A DNA stretch of 5,682 bases from DATJWY01 sp035500775 (lineage in GTDB: Bacteria > Pseudomonadota > Alphaproteobacteria > Acetobacterales > Acetobacteraceae), in NCBI GenBank assembly GCA_035500775.1, contig DATJWY010000073.1:1-5682 (forward strand), in the 5' to 3' direction. Under the pieces are notes generated by a model. That model was not told the origin of the DNA. It saw nothing but the letters and a program-made list of their open reading frames with translations, and made no database searches. A program made the translations under genes and the position numbers. Positions 4,150 through 5,682 of the stretch are shown piece by piece. The stretch's first letter is position 1; every line of letters starts with the position of its first letter.

Positions 4150-5136
4150 TCAAGCTTCGCCCGGCGCCGCCCGGGCGGACAGCACCACGCCGGTGCTCGC
4201 CGCCACCACGCAGGCCATGCCGGCGAGCTGCGCCAGCCGCATGTGCTGCCCGAGCACCAGGAAGCCGATCAGCGCCGAGACCGCCGGCTCCAGACTCATC
4301 AGGATGCCGAAGCTGCGGGCCGTGGTCCGGCGCAGCGCCGCCATCTCGATCGCGTAGGAGCCGAGCGGCATCAACAGGGCGATCCCCGCGCCCTCCAGCA
4401 CATTGAGAGGCCGGAACCGGTGCCAGCCGCCCGCGAGGCCGAGCGGGGCGGTGACGATCGCGGCGATGGCGAGCGACACGGCGAGTCCCTCCAGGCCGCG
4501 AAACACCGACCCGACCCGCCGCGTCAGCACGATATACCCGGCCCAGCACACGGCGGCGACCAGGGAGAAGCCAATGCCGGCGGCCGAGCGCCCCGACGCC
4601 GCCCCGGTCAGCAGCAGCACCCCGGCGGCGGCCAGCACCACCCAGGCAAGATCCAGCCGCCGCCGCGACCCGGCAAGCGCCACGCCAAGCGGGCCGAGGA
4701 ACTCGATGGCATTGGCGGTGCCGAGCGGCAGGCGTGCCACCGACTCGAAATAGCACAGCCCCATCCCGCCGGAGGCGAGGCCAAGACCAAGCACCAGGCC
4801 GCGCTCCCGCCAGCTCCACGTCAGGGCGCGCGGCCGTGCGACGAGCAGCAGCACCAGGGCGGCCCAGCTCATGCGCAGCCAGGTGGCGGCGGCGGGGCCG
4901 ATCTCCGCCATCAGCGGCACGGCCAGGGCGGAGCCGAGCTGCGCCAGCACCATCGCGCCGAGCAACCAAGCCGGGACCGGCACGAGATCCGCAAGGCCAG
5001 GGACGGAGGACGTCGTCGCGCGCCCGCTCACGCCAGCCGATGCGCGCACGGGCACGGGCACGGCGGCAGCCGCCCCCGCGCCAGGGTCGAGGGGGCCAAG
5101 CCCGTTCAATCCGGCATCCATCGGCGGACCATTCAT
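4150..5136 (-). CDS. rhtA: RhtA-like EamA/DMT family exporter (threonine/homoserine type)
   Basis: An inner-membrane exporter of the drug/metabolite transporter superfamily with two EamA halves (about 54-177 and 186-319 of 328 residues) and about ten membrane segments. It resembles E. coli RhtA, the threonine and homoserine exporter, in diagnostic places: PLGTANAIEFLGPLGVAL (137-154), the following SRRRLDLAWVVLAAAGVLLL (156-175 in RhtA-like register), YAIEMAALRR (261-270) and FGILMSLEPAVSALIG (276-291). The substrate is inferred from this likeness only. The open frame reaches back to 5403, but those residues look like shadow coding and overlap folB. ATG 5136 (or 5121) is the nearest start before the core; neither has a good Shine-Dalgarno. 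About 50 Ala/Pro/Gly-rich residues precede the first membrane segment, unusual for the family. It converges with the ankyrin gene and diverges from folB. Confidence 0.88.
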   Translation of the reverse strand: MNGPPMDAGLNGLGPLDPGAGAAAAVPVPVRASAGVSGRATTSSVPGLADLVPVPAWLLGAMVLAQLGSALAVPLMAEIGPAAATWLRMSWAALVLLLVARPRALTWSWRERGLVLGLGLASGGMGLCYFESVARLPLGTANAIEFLGPLGVALAGSRRRLDLAWVVLAAAGVLLLTGAASGRSAAGIGFSLVAAVCWAGYIVLTRRVGSVFRGLEGLAVSLAIAAIVTAPLGLAGGWHRFRPLNVLEGAGIALLMPLGSYAIEMAALRRTTARSFGILMSLEPAVSALIGFLVLGQHMRLAQLAGMACVVAASTGVVLSARAAPGEA

Positions 5137-5329
5137 CGCCCGCCGCGCGGATACAAGCCATGCGCGTGCAACCCCGGCCCGGCGACCGGCGGGACGGCCG
5201 CTTCGCAACTTCATCCGGAGAAGAACCTGATCTTTCCGCCCGGCGCCCCTACCTTGGACGCAAAGCCAAGCGATCACGGCGGCGTGAGCCGTGCGCGGTT
5301 GGGGTTCCGGGGCTGGCCCTGGTATCCGC

Positions 5330-5343
5330 TTCCATGTTCCATG
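5330..5343. repeat. Tandem heptamer TTCCATG x2 upstream of folB
   Basis: TTCCATG is repeated exactly and without a gap at 5330-5336 and 5337-5343, ending 32 bases before the folB start codon. It could be a direct-repeat regulator site, a small slippage duplication, or chance. Confidence 0.4.
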
Positions 5344-5366
5344 CGCGCGCCGCCCGGCCAGCCAGC

Positions 5367-5371
5367 GGAGG
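5367..5371 (+). promoter_or_regulatory. Shine-Dalgarno of folB
   Basis: GGAGG at 5367-5371 is followed by two overlapping candidates, ATG 5372 and ATG 5376. Only 5376 is in the folB frame, at a short four-base spacing. The out-of-frame ATG 5372 touches the Shine-Dalgarno and would end quickly at an in-frame TAG, so it is not a gene. Confidence 0.6.
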
Positions 5372-5375
5372 ATGG

Positions 5376-5682
5376 ATGAAGGACAAGATGCTCGCACCGC
5401 CATTGTCGCAAACGGCGCCCACGCCCTGGGACGGTAGCCGCGACTATATCCGCGTCATGCTGCGGGACGTGCAGGCCGAGGCGCATGTCGGCCTGCATCC
5501 CTGGGAGCGGCACAAGGAGCGGCCGACGCGCCTCATCGTCAATGTCGAAATGTTCGCGCCGCTCGACGCGGCGCAAGCGGATGGCGAGGCCCCGTTCATC
5601 GACTACGACCCTGTGCGCGCGGCCCTGCTGGACTGGCCGAACCGGCCGCATACACCGCTGCTGGAGACGCTAGCCGAGGAGG
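5376..5682 (+). CDS. folB: Dihydroneopterin aldolase FolB (partial, runs off the right end)
   Basis: The first 102 residues of dihydroneopterin aldolase, which converts 7,8-dihydroneopterin to 6-hydroxymethyl-7,8-dihydropterin and glycolaldehyde in cytosolic folate synthesis. After a loose 22-residue leader the core begins YIRVMLRDVQAEAHVGLHPWE. Family landmarks are G39 and E44 in GLHPWER (equivalent to the active-site Glu22 of the Staphylococcus aureus enzyme), Y77 in FIDYDPV (equivalent to Tyr54) and E97 in PLLETLAEE (equivalent to the pterin-binding Glu74). The catalytic lysine lies further on, outside the window. ATG 5376 is chosen because GGAGG lies four bases upstream; M5 (5388) is a possible later start. 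The N-terminus is longer than in the E. coli or S. aureus enzymes, which start almost at the core. It is divergent from the exporter gene. No frameshift or stop is seen in the visible part. Confidence 0.93.
   Translation, partial: MKDKMLAPPLSQTAPTPWDGSRDYIRVMLRDVQAEAHVGLHPWERHKERPTRLIVNVEMFAPLDAAQADGEAPFIDYDPVRAALLDWPNRPHTPLLETLAEE

Larger units (their letters stand above)
5137..5375. promoter_or_regulatory. Divergent intergenic region between the rhtA-like gene and folB
   Basis: Promoters for both genes should lie in these 239 bases, but I could not find a convincing -35/-10 pair on either strand. The best for folB is a weak TTGGGG (5299-5304), 18 bases, TATCCG (5323-5328). Visible structures are CTTGG/CCAAG (5253-5257, 5266-5270), two overlapping stems at 5274-5293 that cannot form together, and a perfect tandem heptamer TTCCATG-TTCCATG (5330-5343). 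Confidence 0.5.

Noticed and set aside
5137..5403. 89-residue N-terminal extension of the RhtA-like exporter
   Set aside because: It is Arg/Pro-rich, has no family likeness, would overlap the folB start, and starts inside folB coding sequence.
1..5682. A defence, CRISPR, toxin-antitoxin or mobile-element system
   Set aside because: No nuclease, helicase, transposase, integrase, spaced direct-repeat array or toxin-like small gene pair is visible; the genes are ordinary chromosomal families.

Overview
The window is high-GC DNA (about 70% by eye, with third codon positions almost all G or C). Gene content and style suggest an alphaproteobacterium, most likely of the Rhodospirillales/Acetobacteraceae type. 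This rests on protein resemblance and on the GC-rich palindromic intergenic repeats, not on any marker gene, so it is an inference. There is no tRNA, rRNA, CRISPR array, transposase or phage gene here, and no complete defence or biosynthetic island.

Layout. Bases 1-329 are mostly non-coding: a possible C-terminal stub of an upstream gene (3-53), a packed set of small hairpins with one copy of a dispersed GC-rich repeat (about 99-214), and a good sigma70-like promoter (224-252) whose -35 hexamer lies inside a perfect 19-bp dyad. This promoter is placed to drive a 694-residue membrane protein (330-2414) with a von Willebrand A-like domain and a class I glutamine-amidotransferase-like fold that lacks a catalytic cysteine. 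A very stable 18-bp hairpin follows its stop codon. Then come a TspO/MBR-family membrane protein (best start 2586, end 3071) and a secreted protein with about one and a half ankyrin repeats (3162-3839). All three genes are on the + strand.

Bases 3840-4149 are a convergent intergenic region filled with palindromes, including a second, inverted copy of the repeat found near the left end. On the - strand is an RhtA-like EamA/DMT exporter (4150-5136). A 239-bp divergent region separates it from the start of folB (dihydroneopterin aldolase, 5376 to beyond the right end).

How the genes fit together. They do not form one obvious pathway. The VWA/GATase-like protein is of a type usually found with MoxR-ATPase and BatA-like genes, but those partners are not in view. 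TspO and the ankyrin protein are separate short transcription units or a loose cluster. RhtA and folB are divergent housekeeping-type genes. I see no convincing new multi-gene system. The points most worth a second look are the dyad-covered promoter, the cysteine-less amidotransferase-like protein, the inverted repeat copies bracketing the three + strand genes, and the secreted ankyrin protein with a Met/His-rich mature N-terminus.
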